Part shown: positions 6,994-14,931 of the stretch, piece by piece
How positions within the stretch are numbered: the first letter of the stretch is position 1
Layout of the letters: every line of letters begins with the position of its first letter
DNA from: CAVVYV01 sp963818205
Lineage (GTDB): Bacteria > Actinomycetota > Thermoleophilia > Solirubrobacterales > 70-9
DNA length: 14,931 nt
NCBI GenBank assembly: GCA_963818205.1
Contig: CAWFRG010000018.1
Location: 1 to 14,931, forward strand
Direction: 5' to 3'
Position numbers and translations under genes: made by a program
Notes under the pieces: generated by a model
What the model saw: the letters and a program-made list of their open reading frames with translations, nothing else
What the model was told of the DNA's origin: nothing
Databases searched by the model: none

Positions 6994-7848
6994 TTGGACT
7001 TCTCACGGCTTCGGAACGGGGAAATCGTCGCTGCAATCAGCGGCCTCGCCCTCTTCATCTTCATGTTCTTCAACTGGTTCGGCGGTGGGATCGAGATCTC
7101 GACCGGCGGCACCCAGGACGTCCCGGGAATCGGGGAGATCCCGAGCGAGCCCTCGATCGAGGAGACCGGGGTCAGCGGCTGGGACTCCCTCGCCGACTTC
7201 TCCGGCTTCCTGATCGCGCTCGCGGCGGTCTCAGGAGTGACCCTTGGGGCGCTGGCGGTGGCGGGCCGACGGATCAACTTGCCGTTCCAGCGGGGCGTCG
7301 GAACGCTGGTCCTCGGCAAGCTCGCGGTGCTGCTGATCCTCTGGCGGATGCTCGCCAATCCGGGCGACCTCGAGATCGGGATCTTCCTCGGCCTGATCGC
7401 GGCGGTCGGGATCGCGATCGGCGCCTGGGTGGCCCTGCGCGAAGACGGTTTCGAGCCGCTCCTGAAGGTGCCCGGGGGACGGACCAAGGTCGCCTCCGCG
7501 AGCGCGCCGGCGGCGACCCCAACGCCACGCCCCGCCACGGCGCCCAGCGGCGGCCCCAGCTCTGGCGGGAGCGCCGCGACGTCACGCTCGAGTGGGAGCG
7601 CCGCGAAGAAGACTCGCTCGAGTGGGAGCACCGCGACGAAGCGTCGCTCGGGTGGGAGCGCCGCGAAGCAGTCCCAGTCCGGGGGAAGCAAGACCACGAC
7701 CAAGCGCAGTACCGCCTCCCGCCCCAAATCCAGCGGGTCCTCGCGGTCGAAGAGCTCGGGCTCGTCTCGCTCGAAGTCGGGCGGCTCTCGTTCGCGCCCC
7801 AAGGCGAGCGCGACGCGCCGTAGCTCCTCCGGCGGGCGCAAGAAGTAG
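6994..7848 (+). CDS. four-helix membrane protein with basic Ser/Gly/Lys-rich C-terminal tail
   Basis: A 284-residue protein of unknown function starting at TTG with GGAGG 6 nt upstream. Predicted membrane segments are at about 11-29 (IVAAISGLALFIFMFFNWF), 70-90, 101-119 and 127-147. A loop between helices 1 and 2 is rich in Pro/Gly/Glu. From about residue 165 the protein becomes a ~120-residue low-complexity tail. Its first half has ten-residue repeats (SSGSAAKKTR-like) and its second half SSGSSRSK/RPK runs, all strongly basic. Such tails often bind nucleic acid or acidic cell-wall polymers, but that is inference. The membrane part is paralogous to the next two genes: it shares FIFMFFxWFG in helix 1 and EIGIFLGL in helix 4. 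Helix topology with an even number of segments would place the tail on the same side as the N-terminus, probably cytoplasmic. Confidence 0.8.
   Translation: MDFSRLRNGEIVAAISGLALFIFMFFNWFGGGIEISTGGTQDVPGIGEIPSEPSIEETGVSGWDSLADFSGFLIALAAVSGVTLGALAVAGRRINLPFQRGVGTLVLGKLAVLLILWRMLANPGDLEIGIFLGLIAAVGIAIGAWVALREDGFEPLLKVPGGRTKVASASAPAATPTPRPATAPSGGPSSGGSAATSRSSGSAAKKTRSSGSTATKRRSGGSAAKQSQSGGSKTTTKRSTASRPKSSGSSRSKSSGSSRSKSGGSRSRPKASATRRSSSGGRKK
7561..7707 (+). repeat. degenerate 30-bp tandem repeats in a coding tail
   Basis: Units at 7561-7587 (27 bp), 7588-7617, 7618-7647, 7648-7677 and 7678-7707 encode SGGSAATSR, SSGSAAKKTR, SSGSTATKRR, SGGSAAKQSQ and SGGSKTTTKR. The core TCGAGTGGGAGC is nearly identical in the second to fourth units. 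The period keeps the frame, consistent with slippage-driven expansion of a flexible basic tail. Confidence 0.8.
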
Positions 7849-7889
7849 CGACCCTCGCAGGATCCGGCCATCGTTGCCGCGCCGACCGC

Positions 7890-7919
7890 TTGGCCGTGGC
7901 GACGACGGGCCCGTATAGG
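7890..7919 (+). promoter_or_regulatory. sigma-70-type promoter for the second membrane-protein gene
   Basis: TTGGCC (7890-7895) and TATAGG (7914-7919) are separated by 18 bp in the gap between two membrane-protein genes. The predicted transcript would carry a leader of roughly 70 nt before the ATG at 7999, which has its own Shine-Dalgarno. So this gene is probably transcribed separately from the one before it. Confidence 0.5.
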
Positions 7920-7998
7920 GTGTTCGCGCAGGTCACACGACCCATGCCGGGCGCCAGACGCGCGCCGCGCGTCGACAGTCACGGCGGAAGGAGAGTGG

Positions 7999-8484
7999 AT
8001 GGATACAGCTAACGTCGGGAGGGGAACGCTGATCGCAGGTGTATCGGGCGTCCTTCTCTTCATCTTCATGTTCTTTTCCTGGTTCGGGGTCGACGTCGAG
8101 AGCGCCATCCCCGCCGGCATCCCCGAGGACATCGCCAACCAGGCGATCGAGGAGAGCGGTGTGGACACCACCGCCAACGCCTGGCAGGCGTTCGACGTCA
8201 TCGACCTGATCCTGCTGCTGGCGGTGATCGCTTCCGTCGGCTTCGCGATCATCGACATGAGCGGCGCCTCCGTGAGCCTGCCGGTGGCCGGCAGCGCCAT
8301 TACCACCGGGATCGGCGCGCTCGCCTTCCTGCTGGTGCTCTATCGGCTGATCAATCCACCCGATGACCTCGGGCGCGAGATCGGCATCTGGTTGGGTCTG
8401 CTCGCGACCGCCGGGATCACCTATGGCGGCTACGAAGGGATGCAAGAGGAGGGAGCGTCGTTCGGGGACGTCGCGCCCCGCTGA
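7999..8484 (+). CDS. small four-helix membrane protein, paralogue 2
   Basis: A complete 161-residue protein of unknown function. GGAAGGAG (7986-7993) lies 5 nt before the ATG at 7999, a strong ribosome site. Hydrophobic segments are at about 11-29 (LIAGVSGVLLFIFMFFSWFG), 66-86, 98-117 and 127-145, with an acidic 35-residue loop between the first two. It aligns with the preceding protein over the whole membrane part (FIFMFFSWFG against FIFMFFNWFG; REIGIWLGL against LEIGIFLGL) but lacks the basic tail, ending GASFGDVAPR. No catalytic motif is visible. It has its own promoter candidate at 7890-7919 and is followed by a strong intrinsic terminator, so it may be a single-gene transcript. Confidence 0.85.
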   Translation: MDTANVGRGTLIAGVSGVLLFIFMFFSWFGVDVESAIPAGIPEDIANQAIEESGVDTTANAWQAFDVIDLILLLAVIASVGFAIIDMSGASVSLPVAGSAITTGIGALAFLLVLYRLINPPDDLGREIGIWLGLLATAGITYGGYEGMQEEGASFGDVAPR

Positions 8485-8511
8485 CCTCCCGTAAGAGCCG
8501 GTCGCTGTGAG

Positions 8512-8543
8512 CGGCCGCCCGAATGGGCGGCCGTTTCTTTTCT
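8512..8543 (+). terminator. intrinsic (Rho-independent) terminator
   Basis: CGGCCGCCC-GAAT-GGGCGGCCG is a perfect 9-bp GC stem with a 4-nt loop. It is followed directly by TTTCTTTTCTT, 27 nt after the stop of the upstream membrane protein. This is the clearest terminator in the window. Confidence 0.9.
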
Positions 8544-8573
8544 TAACAGGTGGTCTGGGGGGGCGTGTAGGTT
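8543..8573 (+). promoter_or_regulatory. promoter candidate for the third membrane-protein gene
   Basis: TTAACA (8543-8548) and TAGGTT (8568-8573) are spaced 19 bp apart, with ATG 8581 only 7 nt after the -10-like hexamer and no Shine-Dalgarno. The spacing is longer than ideal. If real, the transcript is leaderless or nearly so. It overlaps the end of the terminator T-tract, so transcription restarts straight after termination. Confidence 0.4.
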
Positions 8574-8580
8574 TCCGGGC

Positions 8581-8982
8581 ATGTCGGGGATGACACTGGG
8601 CCAGAGGATCGCCGCCATTTCCGCGGTGGCACTCGTGATCTCGCTGTTCCTGGCGTGGGGCGGCGCGGCCGACTCAGCCACGCTGACCGGCTGGGAGAGC
8701 CAGAACACCCTCGACATCTACCTTGCGATCGTCGCCGGGCTGGTCCTGATCGGGGCGGTGCTGACGATCAGCGGATCCCCGGAGGGCCTTCCGTTCGCCC
8801 CCGCAGCAGCGACGTTCCTGCTCGGCGTGATCGGGACGATCCTGACGGTCTATGTGTTGATCGATGTGCCCGAAGGTGCCGAGCGGAAGATCGGCATCTA
8901 CCTCGCGACCGCGGCGATCATCGGGGTAACGGTTGGCTCGTACCTACAGCTCCGCGACGAGGTGGCCGAGAGCTATCAGTGA
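8581..8982 (+). CDS. small four-helix membrane protein, paralogue 3
   Basis: A complete 133-residue protein of unknown function. Predicted helices are at about 10-27 (IAAISAVALVISLFLAW), 44-63, 74-94 and 104-121. The loop between helices 1 and 2 is short. Similarity to the two preceding proteins is weaker but follows the same plan: xIAAISxxAL in helix 1, a GW(D/E)S-type turn before helix 2, LP in the 2-3 loop, and E(R)KIGIYLA at helix 4 followed by a charged C-terminus. No enzymatic motif is seen. The start ATG 8581 has no Shine-Dalgarno and follows a -10-like hexamer by 7 nt. Its 3' end overlaps the predicted end of the convergent oxidoreductase gene by about 65 bp. Confidence 0.82.
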   Translation: MSGMTLGQRIAAISAVALVISLFLAWGGAADSATLTGWESQNTLDIYLAIVAGLVLIGAVLTISGSPEGLPFAPAAATFLLGVIGTILTVYVLIDVPEGAERKIGIYLATAAIIGVTVGSYLQLRDEVAESYQ

Positions 8983-10823
8983 GGCGGGCGGCGATCCCGC
9001 CGGCCACTCGCAGCGAGCAAGCGATGATCGTCATCATCGGGTTGACCCCGACCGAGGTCGGCAGCAGGCAGGCATCGGCGACGTAGAGGCCGTCGGTGCC
9101 GCGCACGGCGCCGCCGGGGTCGGTGACGCTGGTGTCGGGGTCGGCGCCCATCCGGGCGGTGCTCATCGGGTGGAAGGCCTCGAGTCGCAGGTCGGAGGGC
9201 TTGAGCGGCGTCGCTTCGAACTCCTCGAGGCGCCCCCGCGGCATAACCGGCACCGGGCCGACGTTCGGATAGACCTCGGTGGCGCCGGCGGCGAAGTGGA
9301 TCTCGGCCGCGCGGGCGATCCCGAACTGGATCCGGCGCGCCTCCTCCTTCGTCAGCCCGTAGGAGAGGCGCAGGGAGCCGTTGGAGCTCAGGCCGACCCG
9401 ACCCTCTGACTCGTCGTGGAGATGGACGCCGATCGAGGCGACGTGGTCGAAGTGGTGAACGCGGTCGGTGAACTCCGCGCCGACGCCCGGGAGCCACTGG
9501 GCGCCGAAGGAGAGCGGGGTGAAGGTCGCCTCCAGGAGGATCCGCTGCGGTGCCCACTGGTCGACGTAGTAGCTCTGCATGATCCCCTCCCAGCCGCGCA
9601 CCTCCTCCGGGTAGCGGGCGCCGATCCAGGCGGCCGGATGGATGTGCAGGTGGTGCCCGAGGGCGGGGTGGGCGATCCCCGAGCGAAGCAGCAGCTCCGG
9701 GGTGCCGAAGGCGCCTCCGGCGCTGATCACGGTATTTGCCCGCACCTGCCAGTCGCGGCCGGCCGCGGTATATCCGGCCGCGGTTTTTGTGGCGGCCGAT
9801 TGTGCTTGGGAGGCCTCCTCCGCGGCCGTGGTCGGCAGCCCCGCCCGGCAGGCGAGCCCGCTGACCCGGGAGCCCTCGGTGAGCACCCGCTGGACCTTGA
9901 CCCCGGCGCGGACCCGGGCGCCGGCCGCGACCGCGCGGGGCAGGTAGGAGACGTGGGCGGCGCGCTTCGCGTCGATCCGGCAGCCGAGCGGGCAGGAGCT
10001 GCACTGGACGCAGGCACCGGCGTTGCGGGCGATCGGCCCACCGCTCGCGCCGAGTGCCGCGGCTCCCTCCATGCAGAGCTGGCCGTTTCGTCCCATCCGC
10101 TCGGGGTCGACCGGGGTGACCGCCAGCACCTCCTCCGCCTCCCTCGTAGAGCGGGTCGAGATCGGTCGCCCAGGGAACCCCGGCGTCACGCCATTCGCGC
10201 AGGACCTCCGCGGGAGCGCGGAAGCAGGTGCCCGAATTGATCACCGTGGTCCCGCCGACGGTGCGCCCGACGGGGACAGGGATCGCCGGCTTCCCCGAGG
10301 CGATCGTCATCCCGCCGTCGCGGTAGAGGAGCGGCAGGCCCTCGAGCGGATCGGTCGGATAGCTCCTGTGGTCGACGTGGGGCCCCGACTCCAAGACGAG
10401 GACGTCGAGCCCCGCCGCCGCCAGCACCGCCGCCGCGGCGGCCCCGCCGGCACCCGAGCCGACGATCGCGACGTCGCAGTCCTCACCATCGCCACGCGGC
10501 TGCAGGTCGCCCAGCGGCGGGGTCTCGGGCGGCGGGGTCCCCTCGCGAACGGCGCACCGGGACTCGTAGCCGACCACAGTCCGGACGCGCTCGTCCCGGG
10601 CCCAGCCGATCATCGCGAGCAGCTTTGCCAGCAGGAGGAGGTCGCGGTAGGGGGCGAAGCGCGAGCGCTCCATGCTCGCCAGGTACTCCGAGCGGGCGTC
10701 GACCCCGAGCCGGCTGAAGCGCCAGGGGAAGGGAAGCCACTCGAACAGGCGGAGGGCGAGGCGAACGAGCTGCACGGTGCGGGCGGGCAGGCGGGCGAGG
10801 AAGCGGGCGACCGGCTCCGCCAC
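8918..10823 (-). CDS. GMC-family FAD-dependent oxidoreductase, one frame change
   Basis: Flavoprotein of the glucose-methanol-choline oxidoreductase family. It most resembles the bacterial long-chain-alcohol-oxidase-like branch; substrate unknown. From GTG 10823, the FAD Rossmann motif VAIVGSGAGG is near residues 118-127 and LVLESGP follows. After GRTVGGTTVINSGTCFR the frame changes at about 10141-10143, where one extra C on the plus strand turns YEEAEEVLAV into a Gly run. It continues with a four-Cys segment CVQCSSCPLGC, the ISAGGAFGTPELLLRSG block, and the C-terminal catalytic region HPMSTARMG with VNPMMTI. Reconstructed length is ~634 aa. Upstream of GTG the frame stays open to 10934 and encodes family-like LGAAELRTLRAIAEAIAP, so the true start is probably ~100 bp earlier, where an AGGAG lies. 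The C-terminal end overlaps the neighbouring gene and is uncertain. Confidence 0.85.
9759..9784 (-). repeat. 15-bp-period direct repeat inside the oxidoreductase gene
   Basis: CCGGCCGCGGT occurs at 9759-9769 and again at 9774-9784. On the minus strand it encodes the repeated TAAGY/TAAGR in an Ala/Thr-rich stretch between conserved blocks. It looks like an in-frame expansion in a surface loop. Confidence 0.6.
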
Positions 10824-10931
10824 CGGGACCTCCGCCTCGGCCGCCGGCAGCCCGTTGTCGGCTGGGGCGATCGCCTCGGCGATCGCTCGTAGCGTCCGAA
10901 GCTCGGCGGCCCCGAGCCCCGGCGCGCTCCT

Positions 10932-11375
10932 TCAGCCGGGTGCGGCCGGAGCCCCGATCCGGCCGGCGAGGGCGTAGAGGAGCAGCGAGGCGCCGACCAA
11001 GGAGCCGTCGACGATCCCGTTCAGGAGGTAGACGAAGACGTCGTCCTCGATGAAGAAGATCAGCGAGGTCGCCGAGGAGGCCGCCTTGCCCGCCGCGAGC
11101 GCCAGCAGCATCGGACGGTGGCGGACCGGATCGGTTGAGGCGATCCAGGCGAGCGCGGTGATCACCACCATGTAGGCGAAGCCGAGGGAGAGCCAGAGGC
11201 GCTCGTCGGTCTCCGGCGCCGGGGTGAAGTCGCCGAAGTTGTCGCCGAACTCGGTCAGCCGGGCGAGGGTTCCGTCCGGCCAGGCGATGAAGAAGAAGCC
11301 GGTAACGGCGAAGCCGATCGCCATCAGCCGTAGGTTGAGGACGACGAAGCGCTCGGCTCTCTCCCCGACCAGCAT
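10932..11375 (-). CDS. four-helix integral membrane protein of unknown function
   Basis: A complete 147-residue protein, ATG at 11375 and TGA at 10932-10934. Hydrophobic segments are at about 15-33 (RLMAIGFAVTGFFFIAW), 60-80 (LWLSLGFAYMVVITALAWIA), 88-109 and 113-137. Acidic residues lie at the 3-4 boundary (FFIEDD), and the N-terminus is short and charged. I recognise no named family. It is immediately upstream of the GMC oxidoreductase on the same strand. Its stop lies within the open N-terminal region of that gene, so the pair is very likely one operon and the membrane protein may serve, anchor or pass electrons from the oxidoreductase (inference). Two leading alternatives for the start exist upstream, but ATG 11375 fits the first helix best. 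Promoter must lie in the 88-bp divergent gap to gatC. Confidence 0.75.
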   Translation of the reverse strand: MLVGERAERFVVLNLRLMAIGFAVTGFFFIAWPDGTLARLTEFGDNFGDFTPAPETDERLWLSLGFAYMVVITALAWIASTDPVRHRPMLLALAAGKAASSATSLIFFIEDDVFVYLLNGIVDGSLVGASLLLYALAGRIGAPAAPG

Positions 11376-11451
11376 GACTCAGATTCGCGCTCCGGCTGTC
11401 GCGCTCACGCGGCGGCATCCTAACTGGCCGGCTGGCCAAGGGGCGCGCACC

Positions 11452-11457
11452 TAGAAT
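11452..11457 (+). promoter_or_regulatory. -10 hexamer for gatC (leaderless type)
   Basis: TAGAAT is a near-consensus -10, followed by exactly 6 nt (CGGCGC) and then ATG 11464. No Shine-Dalgarno can fit, so transcription probably starts at or next to the start codon. No clear -35 is seen in the GC-rich sequence upstream. It lies in the divergent gap shared with the minus-strand membrane protein. Confidence 0.55.
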
Positions 11458-11463
11458 CGGCGC

Positions 11464-11748
11464 ATGATCGATCGAGAGCAGGTGCTGCACGTGGCGCGGC
11501 TCGCTCGGCTGAAGCTGAGCGACGAGGAGGTCGAGCGGATGTCCGGCGAGCTGTCCGGGATCCTCGATCACGTCGAGCGGATCTCCCAGCTCGACCTGGA
11601 AGGGGTGGAGCCGACCTCGCACGTGATCGAGCTGGAGAACGTGCTCCGGCCCGACGAGCCACGGCCCAGCTGGCCGCGCGAGTACGATCCTCGAGCCCGC
11701 CCCGATCCCGCCGACGGCGCGTTTCGCGTTCCCTCGCCGCAGGCGTAG
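11464..11748 (+). CDS. gatC: aspartyl/glutamyl-tRNA amidotransferase subunit C
   Basis: The small subunit that stabilises and bridges GatA and GatB in the GatCAB amidotransferase, which converts Glu-tRNA(Gln) or Asp-tRNA(Asn) to the amidated forms. Complete at 94 aa, the usual length. The N-terminal helical motif IDREQVLHVARLARLKLSDEE is diagnostic, followed by LSGILDHVERISQLDLEGVEPTSHV. The C-terminal wrap ends DPADGAFRVPSPQA, also family-typical. The piece between (PSWPREYDPRARP) is less conserved than usual and could hide two small compensating indels. It is the first gene of a gatC-gatA-peptidase-gatB operon, preceded by a -10-like TAGAAT 6 nt before its ATG, with gatA starting 14 bp after its stop. 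Confidence 0.96.
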   Translation: MIDREQVLHVARLARLKLSDEEVERMSGELSGILDHVERISQLDLEGVEPTSHVIELENVLRPDEPRPSWPREYDPRARPDPADGAFRVPSPQA

Positions 11749-11762
11749 AGGCGGGTTCGGTG

Positions 11763-13221
11763 ATGTCGGAGCTGCTCGAGCTGACGGTCGCCGCAGGCGA
11801 TCGACGAAGTTCCGCTCCGGCGAGCTTGGCGCCGGCGAGTACTTCGACGCCTACCGCGAGGCGGCCGAGGGCGACTCGCTCAACGCCTTCCTCGGGATCG
11901 CCGAGAACCGGATCGAGGACGGTGAGGTGCCGGAGGGCGAGCTCGGCGGGATCCCGGTCGCGGTCAAGGACATCTTCTGCACCGAGGGCACCCAGACCAC
12001 GGCGGGGTCGAAGATCCTCGAGGGCTATGTCCCGCCCTACACGGCGACCGCCGTCAGGCGGCTCGACCAGGCCGGCGCCCTGGTCCTCGGCAAGACGAAC
12101 ATGGACGAGTTCGCGATGGGCTCCTCGAACGAGAACTCGGCCTACGGCGACGTCCTCAATCCGTGGGACACCTGCCGCGTCCCGGCGGCTCCTCGGGCGG
12201 CTCCGCCGCCGCGGTGGCCGGGCGACTGGCGCCGTGCGCGATCGGCACCGACACCGGCGGCTCGATCCGCCAGCCGGCCTCGCTCTGCGGGATCGTCGGG
12301 ATGAAGCCCACCTATGGCGCCGTCTCCCGCTACGGGATGATCGCCTTCGCCTCGTCGCTCGACCAGTGCGGCCCGCTCACCCGCGATGTCACCGATGCCG
12401 CTCTCCTGCTGCGGGTGCTCGAGGGGCACGACCACTGCGACTCGACCTCGGTCGGGATCGATGGCGGCGTGGAGCTGCCCGGGCGCGAGGACCTGAAGGG
12501 GCTGAGCTTCGGGGTGCCGCGGGAGCTCGCCGGCGAGGCCGAGGGGATCGAGCCGGGGGTGAAGCAGGTGTTCGAGGCGACGGTGAAGCTGATCGAGGAG
12601 CTCGGGGGAGAGGTCGCCGAGACCGAGCTGCCCCATGCGACCCACGGGATCTCGGCCTACTACGTGATCGCCCCCGCCGAGGCCTCCTCCAACCTCGCCC
12701 GCTACGACGGGGTCCGGTATGGGCAGCGCACGGACGCCGAGGACCTCACCGAGATGTACGAGCGCACCCGCCACGACGGCTTCGGCGCCGAGGTGAAGCG
12801 CCGGATCATGCTCGGCACCTACGCGCTCTCCTCGGGCTACTACGAGGCCTACTACGGCCAGGCGCAGCGGGTGCGGACCAGGATCAGCGAGGACTTCGCC
12901 AAGGCCTTCGACCGCTTCGACTTCGTCGTCACTCCGACCTCTCCGAGCGTTGCCTTCGGGCTCGGCGAGCGCACCGATGATCCGCTGGCGATGTACCTCT
13001 CCGACTACTGCACGGTGCCGATGCCGCTCGCGGGGATCCCCGCGATCTCGATCCCCGCCGGCCTCGCCCAGCCGCAGGGCGGCGGCCCCGATCTGCCGGT
13101 GGGTTTCCAGATCGCCGGGCCCGCCTTCAGCGAGAGCGGCATGCTCGACGCCGCCTACGCGCTCGAGCGGGCGATCGGCTTCGAGGCGAAGCCGCCTGGC
13201 CTCGATGGGAGGTCATCGTGA
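11763..13221 (+). CDS. gatA: aspartyl/glutamyl-tRNA amidotransferase subunit A, three frame changes
   Basis: The amidase subunit: it hydrolyses glutamine and passes ammonia through a channel to GatB. The start is ATG 11763 (MSELLELTVA) with GTG 11760 just before it. The frame changes at about 11790-11795 and 11809-11812, around a reconstructed AIDEVRSGELGAGEYF. It changes again at about 12181-12183, where a C seems missing in GTCCC and VPGGSSGGSAAAVA resumes. The amidase-signature triad is visible: Lys in IPVAVKDIFC, cis-Ser in GGSSGGSAAAVA, and nucleophilic Ser in GTDTGGSIRQPASLCG. The C-terminus has MPLAGIPAISIPAG and PVGFQIAGP. Reconstructed length is 485 aa, as expected. The conserved DTSR before VPGG reads DTCR. 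The stop overlaps the next gene's GTG. Confidence 0.92.
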
Positions 13222-13507
13222 AGGCCACCCATCTCACCGACGAGGAGTTCCGGGAGGCGGTGATGGACGCGCTCGACTCGCTCCCGCCCGAGATCGCCGC
13301 CAGGCTCGACAACGTCGCGGTGATCGTCGAGGACCGCCACCCCTCCGAGAGGCTGCTCGGCCTGTTCGATCCGAGGGGCGGGCTGCAGCGGATCGTCATC
13401 TACCGGGAGCTGCATCCGAGCGCGGAGGAGGTCAAGCGGACCGTCCTCCACGAGGTCGGCCACTACTTCGGGATGGACGAGCGGCAGGTGAGGGGCTGGG
13501 GCCTGTG

Positions 13508-13508
<1 letters not shown>
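13218..13508 (+). CDS. zincin-like metallopeptidase family protein
   Basis: A complete 96-residue protein starting at GTG in a GTGA overlap with the gatA stop, with GGGAGG upstream inside gatA. It belongs to the small 'metallopeptidase family' / DUF1025-type zincins. LTDEEFREAVMDALDSLPPE and NVAVIVEDRHP form the N-terminal part. HEVGHYFGMDE carries the zinc signature HExxH with a downstream Gly and acidic residue. It is shorter than usual for the family (about 110-130 aa, from memory), because the loop between GLFDPRGG and the IVIYRE strand is compact. Peptidase activity is often unproven for this family. The gene sits between gatA and gatB with overlapping starts and stops on both sides, so it must be co-translated with the amidotransferase subunits. 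What it does there is unknown. Confidence 0.88.

Positions 13509-14931
<1,423 letters not shown>

Noticed and set aside
7561..7707. CRISPR-like array
   Set aside because: The repeats are contiguous without spacers, in frame, and encode a Ser/Gly/Lys-rich protein tail.
6186..8306. 706-codon open frame on the minus strand
   Set aside because: It lies antisense to folD and two clear membrane-protein genes. It is Ser/Arg/Pro-rich with no family match, which is typical of a shadow frame in GC-rich DNA.

Overview
The window is a GC-rich, densely packed bacterial chromosome segment. Protein similarity suggests Actinomycetota, possibly Thermoleophilia/Solirubrobacterales. The grounds are G/C-ending codons, a GatCAB operon, an actinobacterial-type PcrA/UvrD helicase carrying an intein, and several genes that appear to be leaderless. 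The taxonomy is inference from remembered protein families, not from a search.

Layout. (1) 1-950: the 5' end of a SnoaL/NTF2-like gene on the minus strand; diverging from it, a broken PLDc_N/SHOCT membrane protein (190-581) and a small zinc-ribbon ORF (640-864). (2) 953-2650: cysK and cysE, the two steps from serine to cysteine. (3) 2681-6909: pcrA, interrupted at helicase motif III by a 365-residue intein, then folD in a TGATG overlap. (4) 6994-8982: three small paralogous four-helix membrane proteins, the first with a long basic Ser/Gly tail and the second followed by a strong intrinsic terminator. (5) 8918-11375, minus strand: a four-helix membrane protein and a GMC-family FAD oxidoreductase just downstream, probably one operon. 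(6) 11464-14931: gatC, gatA, a small zincin-type metallopeptidase and gatB (cut by the window end). GatCAB converts mischarged Glu-tRNA(Gln)/Asp-tRNA(Asn).

A main caveat is sequence quality. At least 13 single-base frame changes fall in six otherwise well-conserved genes (SHOCT protein, cysK, cysE, pcrA, GMC oxidoreductase, gatA). Many lie in short G or C runs and most are compensated downstream, so the proteins resume perfectly. I read these mostly as consensus or sequencing errors, not gene decay, and give each gene its full reconstructed extent.

The most interesting items are the PcrA intein, with an atypical central domain and a base composition unlike its host; the repeated placement of a -10-like hexamer 6-7 nt before start codons; the metallopeptidase inserted between gatA and gatB; and the paralogous membrane-protein trio. 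No stretch longer than 300 bases lacks a gene. The gaps (83-189, 582-639, 865-952, 6910-6993, 7849-7998, 8485-8580, 11376-11463) hold promoters, terminators or nothing recognisable. I saw no tRNA, rRNA, CRISPR array or insertion sequence.
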